64,000 bases of DNA, taken from the NCBI GenBank assembly GCA_964236535.1, contig CAXSEF010000007.1:1-64000 (forward strand). Reading direction: 5' to 3'. The translations under genes and the position numbers were made by a program. Each line of letters opens with the position of its first letter. Position 1 is the first letter of the stretch. Shown here piece by piece: positions 62,546 through 64,000 of the stretch. Source of the stretch: CAXSEF01 sp964236535 (lineage in GTDB: Bacteria; Pseudomonadota; Alphaproteobacteria; Acetobacterales; Acetobacteraceae). The notes beneath the pieces are model-generated. The model was given only the letters and a program-made list of their open reading frames with translations, ran no database searches and was not told where the DNA came from.

Positions 62546-63117
62546 GGCCGCCGGCAGCGAGCAAGGCCAGAGGCTCTGCCTCCGGACTCCGCCAGGGCGA
62601 GCCGCCCTGGACCGGCCTCCTTCAAAGTGCGGGTCCAGGGCAGGGCCCTGGCCTTGCTCCCCTCGGCTTCACCCTGATCGAGATGGTCGTCGTCCTCGCC
62701 GTCCTGGGCCTCGCCCTGACCGTCGTCCTCTCCCGCGGCCCGCTGCGCAGCCGCACCCTGGAGGCCCGCCTCGCCGCCTCGCAGATCGCCGAGCAGCTTC
62801 GCCTCGCCCGCACCCAGGCCATCGCCACCGACCGCGTCGTCACCTTCACCCTCGACCTCCCGGCCCGCGCCTGGCACGTCGGCGCCGCCGCCCCCCACCA
62901 CGTCGCCGACGGCCTCGCGCTGTCCATGCTCTCGGTCGGCCAGGTCGCCGGCCTCGCCCCGCCCGCACTGGCCCCGGCGCGCCGCCTCGGCGCCATCAGC
63001 TTCGCCCCCGACGGCAGCGCCTCGGGCGGCCGCATCGAGCTTGCCGACGGCAGCCGCCGCATGCAGGTGGCGGTGGACTGGCTCACCGGCCGGGTCAGCG
63101 TCGCCGATGCGCCCTGA
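62542..63117 (+). CDS. gspH: Type II secretion pseudopilin GspH, leader built from a repeat element
   Basis: The product has 191 residues from a GTG (62542) overlapping the gspF stop. The prepilin site is G42-F43 in GFTLIEMVVVLAVLGLAL, with the fifth residue Glu as required. The first 42 residues form the leader, and about residues 7-39 are translated from a copy of the dispersed repeat (KARGSASGLRQGEPPWTGLL). No closer start with a ribosome site is evident, so the leader is probably real, or a shorter non-ATG start is used. The mature part resembles GspH. Confidence 0.85.
   Translation: MRPPAASKARGSASGLRQGEPPWTGLLQSAGPGQGPGLAPLGFTLIEMVVVLAVLGLALTVVLSRGPLRSRTLEARLAASQIAEQLRLARTQAIATDRVVTFTLDLPARAWHVGAAAPHHVADGLALSMLSVGQVAGLAPPALAPARRLGAISFAPDGSASGGRIELADGSRRMQVAVDWLTGRVSVADAP
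62561..62657 (-). repeat. Dispersed palindromic repeat, copy 26 (97 bp, inside gspH)
   Basis: The copy runs from GCAAGGCC to GGCCTTGC, with arms CCAGGGCG..CGCCCTGG and CCAGGGCAGGGCCCTGG, plus one GACTC. It starts 15 bp after the gspF stop and lies wholly in the open frame of gspH. Confidence 0.95.
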
Positions 63118-63565
63118 CCCCGCTCTGCCCGGACCCGGCGCCCGACCGAACCCCCAGTCCGGCTTCACCCTGTTCGAGGTGATGGTCGCCTTCGTGATCG
63201 CCGCCCTCGCGCTGTCGGTGCTGTTCGCCGGCGGCCTGGGCGGCCTGCGCACCGCCCGCATCGCCGACGGCTACGACGACGCCCTGTCCCGCGCCCGCTC
63301 CCGCATCGCCGCCATCGTCGCCCCGCAGCCGCTCGACACCCAGGGCGACGACGGCGGCGGCTACCGCTACCACCTGCGCATCGTCTCCGCCGGCGTGGTC
63401 TCCGCCGCGCGCGGCCAGGATCAGTCGCTCGGCCTGCAGGCGCCGCAGAACCGCATCGGGCTGTACGCGGTCTCGGTCGTCGTCTCCTGGCACGCCGACG
63501 GCGGCGAACGCCGCGTCGAGCTCGACACCCAGGCCCTCGGCGCCGTCCCGCCCACCCCGCCATGA
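63107..63565 (+). CDS. gspI: Type II secretion pseudopilin GspI
   Basis: The product has 152 residues. The prepilin cleavage is at G19-F20 in SGFTLFEVMVAFVIAALALSV, with Glu at +5. A minor pseudopilin of the pseudopilus tip with GspJ and GspK. ATG 63107 overlaps the gspH stop by 11 bp, so translation is coupled. The tail is Pro-rich (GAVPPTPP). Confidence 0.9.
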   Translation: MRPDPALPGPGARPNPQSGFTLFEVMVAFVIAALALSVLFAGGLGGLRTARIADGYDDALSRARSRIAAIVAPQPLDTQGDDGGGYRYHLRIVSAGVVSAARGQDQSLGLQAPQNRIGLYAVSVVVSWHADGGERRVELDTQALGAVPPTPP

Positions 63566-64000
63566 CCGCCGTCCGCCACCCCGGCCGCCGCGCCGCCGGG
63601 CGCCCCACCCCCGAGGCCGGCTTCACCCTGCTGGAGATCCTGGTGGCCCTGGTCGTCCTCGGCATGCTGGTCGGCATGCTGGCCCAGGGCTTCCGCTTCG
63701 GCGTCAACGCGATCGCCGTGCAGGCGCGCATCGTCGCGGTGCGCGGCGACGAGGACGCCGTCGAACGCGCGCTGCGCCGCATGGTCGAGCACATGGACGC
63801 CGGCACCTTCTCGACGCCCCCCGACATGGCCGGCACCGCGCACCACCTGGAGTTCGTCACCGACCTGCCGATCGCCGCCGCCTCGATGCAGAGCCTGCGC
63901 GTCGACGCCGCCCTCGACGTCGACGCGAAGCACCGCCTGGTGCTGCGCTGGCGCCCCCACGTCGGCGGCCTGCGCCTCGCCCCCGCGCCGCCGCTCTCCG
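63562..64000 (+). CDS. gspJ: Type II secretion pseudopilin GspJ (cut by window end)
   Basis: The first 146 codons are visible. The start ATG overlaps the gspI stop (ATGA). Prepilin cleavage is at G20-F21 in GFTLLEILVALVVLGMLVGM. The mature part (VRGDEDAVERALRRMVEHMDAG) fits GspJ. The C-terminus is beyond position 64000, where gspK would be expected. Confidence 0.88.
   Translation, partial: MTAVRHPGRRAAGRPTPEAGFTLLEILVALVVLGMLVGMLAQGFRFGVNAIAVQARIVAVRGDEDAVERALRRMVEHMDAGTFSTPPDMAGTAHHLEFVTDLPIAAASMQSLRVDAALDVDAKHRLVLRWRPHVGGLRLAPAPPLS

Overview
The window is 64 kb of very GC-rich bacterial chromosome with one 100-N scaffold gap (28658-28757). The gene content points to an alphaproteobacterium, most likely Acetobacteraceae (Rhodospirillales): gcrA, a PHB phbA/phbB pair, an Acetobacteraceae-type carbohydrate porin, a cvpA-purF-SDR block, PduO-type adenosyltransferase, and GTG/TTG starts with many ATGA/GTGA stop-start overlaps. 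I infer the family from these genes; no 16S gene is present.

Layout. 1-1030: a short AT-rich patch with a dCTP deaminase-like gene coupled to a small partner. 1.3-9.9 kb: UDP-glucuronate decarboxylase, glutathione transferase, Ni/Co transporter, guanylate kinase beside a collapsed yicC gene, a porin remnant, acetyltransferase, a methyltransferase with a slipped tandem repeat, and an SDR. 10-13.7 kb: pentapeptide protein, mltG, an EI24 membrane protein and a frameshifted cupredoxin. 14-18.7 kb: cobalamin adenosyltransferase and the fatty-acid block fabD-fabG-acpP-fabF. 18.9-25.5 kb: thrC, an M16 protease and pmbA in a coupled operon, then a Tim44-domain protein, tatA and gcrA. 25.8-31.8 kb: arfB, a DUF892 protein, a lipoprotein, then the YfgM-like/bamB/der block that contains the gap. 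32-39.2 kb: carbohydrate porin, a DUF5872-like protein, an FkbH-like/ACP/unknown surface-modification cluster and an SDR. 39.4-46.2 kb: purF, cvpA, Rieske oxygenase, a small gene, a phosphotransferase and radA. 46.3-58.9 kb: two paralogous secreted proteins, nitrate/nitrite MFS transporter, phbB and phbA, Nei glycosylase, family-5 binding protein, glycerate kinase, CorA/ZntB and tadA. 59.2-64 kb: type II secretion genes gspE, F, H, I and J (the last cut by the window end).

The most striking signal is not a gene. About 26 copies of one palindromic, MITE-like repeat occupy most intergenic spaces. Many copies start with GCAAGGCC and end with GGCCTTGC, and four copies are full-length at 178-181 bp. 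The element contains up to three hairpins whose arms change in a compensatory way between copies. Copies often lie within about 35 bp of a stop codon, several are separated from it by 0-5 bp, and most carry GANTC sites, the CcrM/GcrA sequence. One copy (62561-62657) is read in frame as most of the leader of the pseudopilin gspH. The family is absent from coupled gene overlaps and from the fab block.

A second theme is replication slippage. Period-15 minisatellites occur in coding regions, an 8-bp repeat throws a methyltransferase start out of frame, and Pro/Ala-rich inserts occur in several housekeeping enzymes.
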